The notes under the pieces are model-generated. The model had not been told where the DNA came from. It did no database searches and saw nothing but the letters and a program-made list of their open reading frames with translations. Source: Mycobacterium sp. 141 (GTDB lineage Bacteria > Actinomycetota > Actinomycetes > Mycobacteriales > Mycobacteriaceae). Taken from it: 64,000 nucleotides of DNA. The stretch is taken from contig NZ_KB908265.1 in NCBI RefSeq assembly GCF_000382405.1, forward strand, positions 62,001 through 126,000, read 5' to 3'. Below, in pieces: positions 8,423 through 17,202 of the stretch (position 1 is the stretch's first letter; the number at the start of each line of letters is the position of its first letter). Both the position numbers and the translations under genes were made by a program.

Positions 8423-10078
8423 ATGGAGCTCGCTATTACCGATCATGCGGATCGATATTTTTCGCCTCGCTCGACACCGGTCAATCCACTAGGTCGACGA
8501 GTCATGCTTGCCGGCGTCGCGGTGGCCGGTGCGTCCGTCATGGCCATCACGCCGTCAGCGCAGCTGGCACCGACCTTGACCGAGATTCAGAACCGTGCCG
8601 TCCAGCTGTCCGCAGCCGAGGGGCCATTCTCCCTTTTGCAGAGCACGCTGGAGACGGCTGCAGGGCACGTGCAGTACGGTCTCGACCTGATCCCCACGCT
8701 ATATCCGACATTGGCGCTGGAGGTCGCGGACGGGAGTCCGGATATCCTCGCCGAGCTGCAAACGGCGCTGACCAACACTGACGGCTGGCAGCAGGTCGCC
8801 GCCGATCTGCCCGGATATGGCACCGCCATCAGTGACTTTCTGCAAAGCACTCTCTCGGGCTTAATATCCGGAGACTCGGCAGGCGGTGGGTTGGAGCAGC
8901 TGCCGGGAGTATTGGAGTCTGTCGCAACGCATCTCGCCAACGGCGAGTTCACCGAGGCGTACGCCGAGTTCAACTGGTGGGCTCTGTTCAGCCTGGGCTC
9001 TAGCGCTGGCTGGAACATGCAAACCGTTGCCGCCATTCCGAGTGACATTCTCGACACTCTGGGTGCACCCAGGCTCGCAAGGACGTACGAGGCACTGTTC
9101 GGCAGCGACGCCCTGACCATGTACTCGCAGGCGATCTTGACCCCGGTGATCGGTGCTACCTTCCAGCTCACCGAAGCTCTCGATGAGGTCGTGGCGGCAG
9201 CGAACGACGAGGATTGGGAGACCGTGAGTAGCGGTCTTGTCAATCTGCCGACCAAGGTCCTCCGCGCCTACTTCGAAGGCTATGCCCCATCCGCCAGCTT
9301 TGACCCGGGCGTTGGCGGCTGGCCGGGCCTGCTCACCAAGGATGGCACCCTCGAGACGCTGTTGTTCACGGTTCCAAGGAACCTCACCTGGGGGCTGACT
9401 GCTCCGATTGAGCAGTCCACCGAGCAGACTCAGACTGCCAGTACGGATGCCGCTTCGACAGCCCTCCCCGCATCCGACAAGTTGGTGACGTTGGATGTCG
9501 ACCCCGCCGAGGCCTCCACGAGTGCGGCACCTTCTAAGTTGGCTGCCAGCTTGAAGGCGCTGGTCCCGAGCAAGGCCGCGGCTGACGCCGACGTGGCAAA
9601 GGCGGCCGACTCGGCGGCTCCTGCCGTGAACACCACAGCGGTCGACGAGACAAAGGTCGACGAGACAAAGGCCGGCGATACCACCAAGAGTGCCGTCGGT
9701 GCGTCGGACACCTCCGACACCAACAGCACTGACGCCGCGAAGTCTGATGCCGCCAAGTCGGATTCCGCGAAGTCTGATGCCGCCAAGTCTGACGCCGCCA
9801 AGTCGGATTCCGCGAAGTCGGATTCCGCGAAGTCCGATAGCGCCAAGTCGGACAGCACGAAGTCCGGCAGCGTTAAGACCCGTGCCAAGTCGGATTCCGC
9901 GAAGTCTGATGCCGCCAAGTCGGATAGCGCCAAGTCGGACAGCACGAAGTCCGGCAGCGTTAAGACCGGTGCCAAGTCGGACTCCACCAAGTCTGCGGAT
10001 AAGGCCGGAAAGGCCAAGGCTCGGAGTGCCAAGACCGGCTCCGAATCGGCCAGCGGCAAGTCCGGGGGCAACGAGTAA
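8423..10078 (+). CDS. GjpA-like outer-membrane porin with Lys/Ser/Asp repeat tail
   Basis: 551 residues; ATG preceded by AGGAGA at 8414. An N-terminal export signal (RRVMLAGVAVAGASVMAITP) is followed by about 330 residues resembling the mycobacterial GjpA-type porin family: ELQTALTN-like helices, VSSGLVNLPTKVLRAYFEGY and LFTVPRNLTWGL. From about residue 437 to 525 the protein is low complexity, built on the pentapeptide AKSD(S/A), with a larger unit ending STKSGSVKT present twice. The tail is highly charged and presumably disordered; it could contact the cell wall or be exposed at the surface. An IdeR box upstream and a strong hairpin downstream make it a one-gene, iron-responsive transcription unit. 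Family assignment is from memory of the pattern. Confidence 0.7.
   Translation: MELAITDHADRYFSPRSTPVNPLGRRVMLAGVAVAGASVMAITPSAQLAPTLTEIQNRAVQLSAAEGPFSLLQSTLETAAGHVQYGLDLIPTLYPTLALEVADGSPDILAELQTALTNTDGWQQVAADLPGYGTAISDFLQSTLSGLISGDSAGGGLEQLPGVLESVATHLANGEFTEAYAEFNWWALFSLGSSAGWNMQTVAAIPSDILDTLGAPRLARTYEALFGSDALTMYSQAILTPVIGATFQLTEALDEVVAAANDEDWETVSSGLVNLPTKVLRAYFEGYAPSASFDPGVGGWPGLLTKDGTLETLLFTVPRNLTWGLTAPIEQSTEQTQTASTDAASTALPASDKLVTLDVDPAEASTSAAPSKLAASLKALVPSKAAADADVAKAADSAAPAVNTTAVDETKVDETKAGDTTKSAVGASDTSDTNSTDAAKSDAAKSDSAKSDAAKSDAAKSDSAKSDSAKSDSAKSDSTKSGSVKTRAKSDSAKSDAAKSDSAKSDSTKSGSVKTGAKSDSTKSADKAGKAKARSAKTGSESASGKSGGNE
9733..9999 (+). repeat. 15-bp tandem repeat encoding AKSD(S/A)
   Basis: In-frame imperfect 15-base units of the type gccaagtcggattcc encode the pentapeptide SAKSD/AAKSD, about 17 units with variants STKSG, SVKTR and SVKTG. 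A longer block recurs twice, showing recent slippage or unequal crossing-over within the porin gene. The antisense reading frames through it are long only because of the repeat. Confidence 0.9.
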
Positions 10079-10093
10079 CGCCGGATCGATGAC

Positions 10094-10131
10094 GGGGTGG
10101 CCCCTCGACCAAACAACCGGGGGGCCACCCC
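10094..10131 (+). terminator. Strong hairpin after the porin gene
   Basis: A perfect 11-bp stem, GGGGTGGCCCC at 10094-10104 with GGGGCCACCCC at 10121-10131, and a 16-base loop. It begins 15 bases after the porin stop. There is no T-run, as is common for mycobacterial terminators. Confidence 0.75.
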
Positions 10132-10238
10132 AGTTCGGAATTCGCGGTGAAACCGCTTGCATCTCGGTAATACCCATTGATCGTCGCCATCGGAGCGCCA
10201 ATTTGTTCAGGTCTGCCACTGGCTATGACCGACTCATC

Positions 10239-11501
10239 ATGACCAACCTGATGAGTCCTAGTGAAGCCGTCAAGCGGGTTCGCGTCGCCGCCCTGGACAC
10301 TGAACACAGTCTGCGTCGCTGCACTGTCCTGATCGGACCACTTGAGCTGCCGCCATTGAGCGATATCATCGACCGCTACAATGCGCTGGCCGATCTCGGA
10401 CCGCCCGCCAGGCTTTGCCTGCAGCCTGCGTCAAACACCAACCGCTGGCCCATAATTCGGGTGGATGGAGCTGATGTCATCACCAGTACCGATCCGTTGC
10501 CTCCGGAGGCCGAGCCCACGCGATTAATTGCACGGGTCCGGGCAATGCGGACACACGGGTGTGGCGACGGTATTCGTGTGCTGCGCGCCGGCGATCACCT
10601 GGCCATCGACTTCAACCACGGCCTGGGCGACGTCCAGTTCATCCGTACGCTGGTCGACGTGTTGCTGGGCGTTGTCGCCCCGCAGGACCTGGAGTTCCCG
10701 CGGCAGTACCGATACCCTTCGCTGCCGCTGCTCAGTGCAGGATTGCGAACCTTCGGTTCCGATCCGCGGCGCGTGGCGGAACTGCTCAGCCTCTACCGGC
10801 AGCGACCGCGCCGCGCGGTGCCGTATACCGGAGTCGATTCGAGTACTCCGCGCTTCACCGGATCGTCCGCCACCCACTTCGTAGGATTTCCAGCGGAATT
10901 CGTCGCCGAACTACGGCGGCGCCGCGATACGACCATGCCGGGCGTCAGCCTGATGGCCTTGTGCACGTATGCCCTATGGGAAAGTCTGGTAGGTGTCGGT
11001 TTGGAGGTCGACGACATCGTGAAGATACCGTTCGACGTTCGTCGATACCTGGGCACGCGCCCGGGCACCCTCGCCTCGGCTTCGGCCGGTCTTGATTTCG
11101 AGATCGGCGGTGGTCGTGGTCCCGTCCAGCTGCAGGCAGATATAAATCGGTCCGCCAGCAGCGGTCGGCCCGTCGCCAACCTTCTGGTCAGCTCCATGAA
11201 GGCGCGGCGGAGTCGCTCTGAGATCGCCGAACCGCATCCGCTGCGTCCTCGCGTTCGACTCCTGCACTCCAATGTCATGCGCGCGGTGACCCATCGCTGG
11301 CCGTTCACCGATCGCGCCGCGGCCCGCACGCTGGTCGCCAGCGATCCGATGTGTGCCGAGGGAGTCACCGTCACCTCGACGTGGACATCGGGCAACCTGT
11401 GTTTGACGGCTGAGTTCCACGACAACGTCTTCGATGTCGACCAGATCAGCACGGCGTTGACCTCGATCGGAACGCGAATGCACAACTTAGTCGCCAAATA
11501 G
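10239..11501 (+). CDS. Condensation/PapA-like acyltransferase
   Basis: 420 residues from ATG 10239 (no strong ribosome-binding site; 10251 is an alternative). The sequence DFNHGLGDVQF near residue 125 resembles the HHxxxDG active-site motif of the CoA-dependent acyltransferase/NRPS condensation superfamily, here as NHxxxDV: the catalytic second His and the Asp are kept, the first His and the Gly are not. Overall length fits mycobacterial Pap proteins, which acylate sugars or alcohols in envelope lipids. It precedes a run of envelope-glycan genes, so it probably acylates the glycoconjugate they make (inference). Confidence 0.6.
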   Translation: MTNLMSPSEAVKRVRVAALDTEHSLRRCTVLIGPLELPPLSDIIDRYNALADLGPPARLCLQPASNTNRWPIIRVDGADVITSTDPLPPEAEPTRLIARVRAMRTHGCGDGIRVLRAGDHLAIDFNHGLGDVQFIRTLVDVLLGVVAPQDLEFPRQYRYPSLPLLSAGLRTFGSDPRRVAELLSLYRQRPRRAVPYTGVDSSTPRFTGSSATHFVGFPAEFVAELRRRRDTTMPGVSLMALCTYALWESLVGVGLEVDDIVKIPFDVRRYLGTRPGTLASASAGLDFEIGGGRGPVQLQADINRSASSGRPVANLLVSSMKARRSRSEIAEPHPLRPRVRLLHSNVMRAVTHRWPFTDRAAARTLVASDPMCAEGVTVTSTWTSGNLCLTAEFHDNVFDVDQISTALTSIGTRMHNLVAK

Positions 11502-11516
11502 GTTAGGCTAGCCTTG
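11498..11516. promoter_or_regulatory. IdeR-type iron box inside the operon region
   Basis: A 19-mer with 15 of 19 matches to the consensus, core AGGTTAGGCTAGCCT. It overlaps the stop codon of the acyltransferase gene and lies before the small-protein/DUF998 operon, so the downstream genes appear to have their own iron-controlled promoter. Confidence 0.7.
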
Positions 11517-11522
11517 CTCAAA

Positions 11523-11864
11523 ATGCAGCGCGTGCTGTCGCGCCCACTTCCCGCCTCCGGAGTCGTCGTTTCCATGAGCCCTGCGCATCAGGTGCACGCC
11601 TGCGCCCAAGACATCGCTTTGAATATCGTGGCGCGCGGTTTCGCCGTTGCACAGCGGGCGCTGCTACTCAACGCGATCGGTTCTGTGCCGGCCAAGGAAC
11701 GCGGAGACATCGCAAGGATCCCTGCCTCGGGCTTGTGGCAGTGCCGCCGGATACCCAGCTGCGCGTTGACGTTTGTCGGCGGATCTGCGCTCACCACTGC
11801 CGGGGTTGTCATCGGGCTGATCCAATTTTTGGCCACCGGCTCGTCCCGAAAGGATCTCTTCTGA
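11523..11864 (+). CDS. Small protein with a C-terminal membrane segment
   Basis: 113 residues from ATG 11523 (93 if ATG 11574 is used); I recognise no family. The C-terminal third is one hydrophobic span (FVGGSALTTAGVVIGLIQFL). Its stop overlaps the start of the DUF998 gene (TGATG), and the region starts just after an iron box. This supports a real, translationally coupled small gene, but codon-level support is modest. Confidence 0.5.
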   Translation: MQRVLSRPLPASGVVVSMSPAHQVHACAQDIALNIVARGFAVAQRALLLNAIGSVPAKERGDIARIPASGLWQCRRIPSCALTFVGGSALTTAGVVIGLIQFLATGSSRKDLF

Positions 11865-12577
11865 TGAGCAGAATTCGAAATGCACTGAACCACCGGAATT
11901 TTGCCTTCATTGCGGCGTTGACCACCCTGCTCTTCTTCATTGCTGAGTGGGTGGTTTCGGCAACCTGGCGTGGCTACTACGGATACCGAACCATCGGTAT
12001 CGGTGCACTGGGTGTGCCGTTCTGCGGACCAGAAGGCAACTGGCCCTGTAGCCGGCTTTATCCGGTCATGAACGTTGCCCTGGTGATCGCGGGATTGGCT
12101 GTGGTTGCCGTGGCGCTGTCCTGGGCTGTGCGTAAGGCTGTCACCTATCCGCACTGTATTCTGCTGGCAGCAGCCGGAGTAGGCCTCGGCTACGCGGGTG
12201 TTGTCACCGAAAAACAAGATGGTCCAGCACATTCCGGCGCAATGATAATTTTCATGGTCCTGGGTGCTGTCGCTATTTTCCTTATTGGATCGAGCAGCTC
12301 AACCGAGTTGCCGCCAAAGGCACGCTATTTCGCTACCATCGCGGGTCTCGTCGCGATCGTCGGATACTTCGCCTACCTGGGTGGATCCACCCTGAGCCTA
12401 GGACAAGGAGGCGTCGACCGCCTGGTGGTTTATTCAGTGTTTGTGTCGCTTATCGTGTTGAGCTGGTTCGATCGCAGCCGCACCGGCGATGACACACAAG
12501 ATTCCAACAGGCCGGAAGCATCAGTACCTCGTCACGCAGCGCGGATCGACAGCGCCGATGAGGTCACAGCGAAATGA
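11864..12577 (+). CDS. DUF998-like integral membrane protein
   Basis: 237 residues with about six hydrophobic segments; first at residues 13-30, last near 195-210. The second loop has paired cysteines (FCGPEGNWPCSR) that could form an extracytoplasmic disulfide. The pattern agrees with the DUF998 family (PF06197), whose function is unknown. Coupled to both neighbours: TGATG upstream and ATGA overlap with the GH16 gene downstream. In this setting it may be part of an envelope-glycan export or assembly machine (inference). Confidence 0.65.
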   Translation: MSRIRNALNHRNFAFIAALTTLLFFIAEWVVSATWRGYYGYRTIGIGALGVPFCGPEGNWPCSRLYPVMNVALVIAGLAVVAVALSWAVRKAVTYPHCILLAAAGVGLGYAGVVTEKQDGPAHSGAMIIFMVLGAVAIFLIGSSSSTELPPKARYFATIAGLVAIVGYFAYLGGSTLSLGQGGVDRLVVYSVFVSLIVLSWFDRSRTGDDTQDSNRPEASVPRHAARIDSADEVTAK

Positions 12578-13407
12578 GACTCCGAAGACCGGGAGGGTGC
12601 CTGCGCCTCGCGAGGCGCATTGCCGTGGTGGCATCGTCGATGCTGCTGATCGGATGCATGTTGCCGAGCATCGTCAGCTGGGCCGACCCTGACCCGCAGG
12701 AGAGTATTTTGTTCTCCGACGACTTTGACGGACCTGCAGGTACTTTGCCTGGGCCGGCCTGGCATATCGATACCGGTGGTGGCGGCTGGGGCAACAACGA
12801 AGCACAGATTTACACTGCCGATCCAAGCACCGTCGGTCTGGATGGTGCCGGTCACCTCGCCATAACCGCCCGCCGCGACGGAAACCGTATTGTGTCCGGA
12901 CGCCTGACCACCGCACCATCGTTCGCCTTTACCACGGGTCGGGCTGCGGCACGTATTGCATTGCCTGCTGGCACCGGAGTGCATCCGGCCTTCTGGCTGC
13001 TGGGCGCCAATATCAATGCGGTCGGATGGCCGGCCGCCGGTGAGATCGATGTCATCGAAACCCTGAATGACGCCTCCGAATACCACACCGGTGTGCACGC
13101 CCCGGACGGGGGTTCAGTTCGCGGACAAGAGATCTCGGCAACAGGACCGGCGCCGTTCCCGTTGGCGGGTCAGTTCCACACCTACTGGGTGGACCGCACT
13201 CCTGAACGCATTGTGACCGGCGTGGACAACGTCACCCTGGCCATCATCACGCCGTTCAACTTGAAGCCGGGCGCCACCTGGGTGTTCGATGCACCATTTT
13301 ATCTCCTGCTCAACCTCGCCATTGGTGGCGATTGGCCGGGCTCGGCAGACGACACCACTTTCCCGACCACCATGCTCGTCGATTGGGTACGGGTGACCAC
13401 GCGATGA
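12574..13407 (+). CDS. Secreted GH16 family glycosidase
   Basis: 277 residues. An N-terminal hydrophobic signal with a possible lipobox LLIGC is followed by the GH16 fold: SDDFDG, WHID, then catalytic motif GEIDVIE near residue 152 (ExDxxE, nucleophile and acid/base Glu both present). GH16 enzymes cleave or transglycosylate beta-1,3/1,4 glucans and galactans. Start overlaps the DUF998 stop by four bases, and its stop overlaps the GT2 start (ATGA). A glycan hydrolase inside a glycosyltransferase operon suggests trimming, length control or transfer of the glycan after export. Confidence 0.82.
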   Translation: MRLRRPGGCLRLARRIAVVASSMLLIGCMLPSIVSWADPDPQESILFSDDFDGPAGTLPGPAWHIDTGGGGWGNNEAQIYTADPSTVGLDGAGHLAITARRDGNRIVSGRLTTAPSFAFTTGRAAARIALPAGTGVHPAFWLLGANINAVGWPAAGEIDVIETLNDASEYHTGVHAPDGGSVRGQEISATGPAPFPLAGQFHTYWVDRTPERIVTGVDNVTLAIITPFNLKPGATWVFDAPFYLLLNLAIGGDWPGSADDTTFPTTMLVDWVRVTTR

Positions 13408-14696
13408 CTGCTCGTGTTATTCCACCAGCCATGCCCAAGACAGGCGATTGCGACGGCGGACCCCACACTCGGTGGATCGGCTGGCTCGATATCGACCGCG
13501 ACGACGTCGCCAGAGGGTACGTGATCGTCGAACCGCTATACGCCGAGAATTATCGACGGGCCCGGATTCTGCTGCGACATGGCTTGGACCCAGTGGCATT
13601 CGTTGAGAGTGACATCGTCGAAGGCACCGCCAAGGTGCCGGTGCCTGACATACCGACCGCCGATGGCTCGGCGGACGACATTGCCGTGCAACCCATTTCC
13701 GTTGTGTTGTGTACTCGTGATCGGCCTGATGATCTTGCGCGTGCGTTGGCGTCGATAACGGCACTGGACTATCCGGACTTCGAAGTAGTAGTGGTCGACA
13801 ATGCCGCTACCACCGATGGCACCGCCCGGGTTGTCGAGGAACTCGGTGACTCGCGAGTACGCCGAATCGTAGAACCCGTCGCCGGACTGTCCAATGCGCG
13901 CAACGCCGGAATGCGCGCTGCCAACCATGACATTGTGGCGTTCACCGATGACGATGTCACCGTGGACCCGCGTTGGTTGCACGGTCTTCTGCGTGGATTC
14001 TCGTCGTATCCTGACGCCGTATGTGTGTGCGGTATGGTGCCCAGCGGAGAATTGCGTACCGCGGCACAAGCATACTTTGACCAGCGGGTCTCCTGGGCAA
14101 TCTCGCTGAAGCCGCGCCGTTTCTGCCTCGCGGATCCGCCAGAGAATCTGCCGCTCTTCCCATTTCAAATAGGGCAGTACGGTACTGGTGCGAACTTCGC
14201 GGTCAAGCGAACCCACGCCATCGAACTCGGCGGATTCGACGAAGCGCTGGGCGCGGGTACCGCGGCTCGGGGCGGCGAGGATATCGACATGTTCTACCGC
14301 GTGATCGCGGCAGGCCACACATTGATCAACGAACCTGCAGCTATTGTTTGGCATCGGCATCGCAGCGATTCCGATGCACTGATGGCGCAAGCCAAGGGGT
14401 ACGGAGTCGGCCTCGGCGCGTGGCTGACCAAGATCGCTCTTGATCGCGAGCAGCGGCGTCGCGCTTTGGCGGTGGCGCGTCGGCGGTTCAGCACGACGGC
14501 CCGGTTCGTAGCCGCATACGGTGCGATCGCCACTGCGGGCAGTGGATTTGACCATGCGGTACCGAGCAGCGTTGGTAGCACCGAAGTCCTGTCGGTCCTT
14601 GGTGGGCCATGGGCACTTTGGCGCGGTCGGCGGGAGGGCCGGCGAGCCGAACCGCTCAAAATTCATCCGGCGCAGTCGCAGGGTGCTGTGAAATGA
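13404..14696 (+). CDS. Family 2 glycosyltransferase
   Basis: 430 residues from ATG 13404, overlapping the GH16 stop. A short N-terminal domain of about 95 residues precedes the GT-A core: PISVVLCTRDRPDDL (nucleotide-binding start), FTDDDVTVD (DxD metal site), GGEDIDMFYRVI (catalytic ED motif) and a downstream WHRHR. It is a cytoplasmic inverting transferase using an activated sugar; donor and acceptor unknown. It is coupled to the next gene by an ATGA overlap. Confidence 0.85.
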   Translation: MTARVIPPAMPKTGDCDGGPHTRWIGWLDIDRDDVARGYVIVEPLYAENYRRARILLRHGLDPVAFVESDIVEGTAKVPVPDIPTADGSADDIAVQPISVVLCTRDRPDDLARALASITALDYPDFEVVVVDNAATTDGTARVVEELGDSRVRRIVEPVAGLSNARNAGMRAANHDIVAFTDDDVTVDPRWLHGLLRGFSSYPDAVCVCGMVPSGELRTAAQAYFDQRVSWAISLKPRRFCLADPPENLPLFPFQIGQYGTGANFAVKRTHAIELGGFDEALGAGTAARGGEDIDMFYRVIAAGHTLINEPAAIVWHRHRSDSDALMAQAKGYGVGLGAWLTKIALDREQRRRALAVARRRFSTTARFVAAYGAIATAGSGFDHAVPSSVGSTEVLSVLGGPWALWRGRREGRRAEPLKIHPAQSQGAVK

Positions 14697-16879
14697 GGAC
14701 GACGATGACATTGACGCCCGAAGCCCCCGTCGCAAATGCTGTTCAGGCAGTGTTGCCGAAGCAGTCTCGCACCACTCGTAAGCCTTCCCGCCCCGCTGAT
14801 GTGGCGGCGGTAGGCGCCGTCTTGGGGCTCGCGGCTCTGCTGCCGCTTCCCGCGGCGGTGCGCGGACTGCTGCTGGCCGCATTCATTGTCTTGGCGCCCG
14901 GTGCAGCGCTGCTCACCTGGGTCAACATCCCAGCGCGCGCACGGCTAGGCCTGATCCCGGTACTGGGTATGTCGTTGATCACGATGATCACCGTCGGCGC
15001 AATATGGTCTTACCGCTGGCATCCGCGTGGAATCCTTATTCTCTGCATAGTCGCGGTGGGTCTCAGTTGTGTGCTGTGGTACCGGAAAAATAGCTGGCCC
15101 AGACCCCGCCGATTCGAGGTCCGGCTACCTCCGATTCCTTGGCGCGCGGCACTAACCAATCCGTCCATACTGATAAGTGTTGTGGCTCTGGTGGTGTGGG
15201 CTGCCAGCATCCCTGGGTTGCCGGGTGTCGAAGCCAGCCTGTACGGTTTGCTCTTCTCCGGAACCGGTCCTTTACTGGCCGTCGCCATTGTGCTGGGCGC
15301 GTTCGCGTTCGTATTGGCGATTCGTTCCGCACACCGTCCTGCGGCGATTTTGGCGCTGGGAACCGTGATTGTGGTCGGTCGGCTTACAACTGCTGTGGGC
15401 ACCGAGGTTCCCTTGCTCGACTGGTCGTACAAGCACATTGCTATCGTCGACTACATCGTCACCCACGGCGCCATCCAACCCTACGAAACTGACATATACG
15501 CAGCGTGGCCCGGGTTCTTCGTGATCATGGCGTGGTTCAGCAAGATAACCGGGTTGGCGCCGATCACGCTGGCGCATGTTTGCACGCCGATTTGGCACAT
15601 ACTCATCGCGTTGATCGTGTTCAGTGCTGCGCGGGTGCTTAAGGCCGGCTGGCGTGTGGCTCTCACCGCAGCCTTCATCGTAGAAATCTTGAACTGGGTG
15701 GCCCAGGACTATTTTGCGCCGCAGGCGTGGACAATCGTCCTGGCGTTCGGGGTGCTGGCGCTGCTCTTGTTATCCATCGAGTCGCGTACCGCAGGAATAC
15801 TGGCGCTCATTCCGTTTGCAGCCATAGTCCCGACTCACCAGTTGACCCCATTCTGGCTGTTGCTCACCGGCGGGCTGTTGGTCATCACCAAGCGTGCCAA
15901 ACCGTGGTGGGTTTTGGTGGTGATGGCACTTATGGCCGGGTTGTTCGTAGCTCGAAACATGGATTCGTTATCTGATTACAGTATTTTTTCGGGTTCGAAT
16001 CCACTCCAAAATGCCGAGAGCAACTATCGTCCCGATAGTAGTCAAGCCAAGTTGTTTACCTCAGTGGTGTGCCGTTCACTGTCTGCGGCCATGTTCGTCT
16101 CGGCGGCGGCGGCGGCGGTATGGCTACGCCGGCACCGGCGGCCGGTGCTCTCACTGTGCATCATCGCGTTTTCACCGTTGCTGCTGCTATTGGGGCAGAG
16201 TTACGGCGGTGAGGCTATCTTCCGCGTATTCCTCTACGGGCTCCTGGGAGTTGCACTTCTCATCGCGCCGGTCCTGGTGTTGGCTATCGGCAGGTCCGGG
16301 GGCGGACACCGCGTCGCCACAGGGGCAGCGACCGCGTGGCTTACGTTGGCCACGCTCGCGGGCATGAACGCCAATGTTTACGTTTCTCTGTGGCCGATCT
16401 TCTTGGAAACCCGTGAACAAATCGCCCTCATGGATGCACTCACGAAGGCAGCCGAGCCCGGCACCCGCATTATGAGAATGGGTCCCGGTGGCTTGCCGAC
16501 GCGTACCGGTGAACAATATGTGCGCCTCACGCTGCGCAATCCCAGCTATGATCAGCCATTTGAATACCAGGAGGTTCCCGGCAAAAAGTCGGACTTCCCA
16601 ACGGCGGAACAGCTCAGCGGGGTGGAATGGACGGCACGGCATCATCCGTACGACAGCTATATCATGTTCAGTGCGCAATCCAACAACGCGATCCGCTATT
16701 ACGATCTGTTTCGACCACAGGCCGTGGCGGAGTTCCAAAGCTACTTGTACAAGTCAACAAGGTGGGAGTTGGTCTACCGTAACGGTGAGACCGTGATCTT
16801 CCGGCACAAGAGCTTCGCCTCCTACATAGACAAGTGGACGTGGACGCCGTGGAAGACGACCGAGAAGGCGACTGAATAG
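14693..16879 (+). CDS. Large polytopic membrane protein, GT-C glycosyltransferase-like
   Basis: 728 residues from ATG 14693 (ATGA overlap with the GT2 stop). About 14 hydrophobic segments; an extracytoplasmic loop near residue 265 holds acidic and aromatic residues (YETDIYAAWPGFF), reminiscent of the DxD/ExD loops of GT-C enzymes that use polyprenyl-phosphate sugars. The last 180 residues form a soluble, probably extracytoplasmic domain. Last gene of the operon. I would call it a polyprenol-dependent glycosyltransferase or polymerase, but no family was confirmed. Confidence 0.6.
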   Translation: MRTTMTLTPEAPVANAVQAVLPKQSRTTRKPSRPADVAAVGAVLGLAALLPLPAAVRGLLLAAFIVLAPGAALLTWVNIPARARLGLIPVLGMSLITMITVGAIWSYRWHPRGILILCIVAVGLSCVLWYRKNSWPRPRRFEVRLPPIPWRAALTNPSILISVVALVVWAASIPGLPGVEASLYGLLFSGTGPLLAVAIVLGAFAFVLAIRSAHRPAAILALGTVIVVGRLTTAVGTEVPLLDWSYKHIAIVDYIVTHGAIQPYETDIYAAWPGFFVIMAWFSKITGLAPITLAHVCTPIWHILIALIVFSAARVLKAGWRVALTAAFIVEILNWVAQDYFAPQAWTIVLAFGVLALLLLSIESRTAGILALIPFAAIVPTHQLTPFWLLLTGGLLVITKRAKPWWVLVVMALMAGLFVARNMDSLSDYSIFSGSNPLQNAESNYRPDSSQAKLFTSVVCRSLSAAMFVSAAAAAVWLRRHRRPVLSLCIIAFSPLLLLLGQSYGGEAIFRVFLYGLLGVALLIAPVLVLAIGRSGGGHRVATGAATAWLTLATLAGMNANVYVSLWPIFLETREQIALMDALTKAAEPGTRIMRMGPGGLPTRTGEQYVRLTLRNPSYDQPFEYQEVPGKKSDFPTAEQLSGVEWTARHHPYDSYIMFSAQSNNAIRYYDLFRPQAVAEFQSYLYKSTRWELVYRNGETVIFRHKSFASYIDKWTWTPWKTTEKATE

Positions 16880-16925
16880 GGTTCTAGCGGGCCCTGGTCA
16901 GACTGAGATCTCTCAGACGCCTTCT

Positions 16926-16945
16926 GCCCTGGATGGATCCAGGGC
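16926..16945 (+). terminator. Hairpin after the rightward glycan operon
   Basis: GCCCTGGA and TCCAGGGC form a perfect 8-bp stem with a TGGA loop, 46 bases after the stop of the GT-C-like gene. No T-run. Confidence 0.55.
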
Positions 16946-17147
16946 ACGCCGAGCCTGGAGGTTGACCAAACTCACTGCCGCACCCGGCTCGTTCGGCACG
17001 TAGGCGACTGCTTCGATAACGCCGCCATGGAAGTAGTTTCGGGCGCAGGTCGAGTTGCTCAACCCGCAGATGAGGCGCCACCATCACCATCGAATTGGTC
17101 GAGAGTGCAAACACTCTGGACGCCGGACGTCCACTAACAGCGAGAAA

Positions 17148-17171
17148 ACCCGCGGCAGCGTGGCCGCGGGT
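17148..17171 (-). terminator. Intrinsic terminator of the leftward GT2 gene
   Basis: ACCCGCGGC and GCCGCGGGT form a perfect 9-bp stem with a 6-base loop. Read on the minus strand it is followed by TTTTC, as expected for an intrinsic terminator, 31 bases after the GT2 stop at 17203. Confidence 0.8.
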
Positions 17172-17202
17172 GAACTCGAGAGTCGCTACATTTCGTGCAA
17201 CG

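Larger units (their letters stand above)
16880..17202. other. Intergenic region between convergent operons
   Basis: Holds a perfect 8-bp-stem hairpin at 16926-16945 and a terminator for the leftward gene at 17148-17171. On the minus strand a short coding-like stretch reads FHGGVIEAVAYVPNEPGAAV without a start, possibly a gene relic. Confidence 0.5.

Noticed and set aside
9733..9999. CRISPR-like regular repeat
   Set aside because: Units are 15 bases, contiguous, in frame and without spacers; it is a coding repeat. No CRISPR array was seen elsewhere.
8861..10219. Long antisense open frames over the porin tail with Gly/Leu/Arg-rich repeats
   Set aside because: They arise from reading the AKSD-coding repeat backwards; no start context or family resemblance.
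16950..17100. Minus-strand coding-like stretch after the GT2 gene
   Set aside because: No start and a frame change within it; kept only as a possible relic in the intergenic note.
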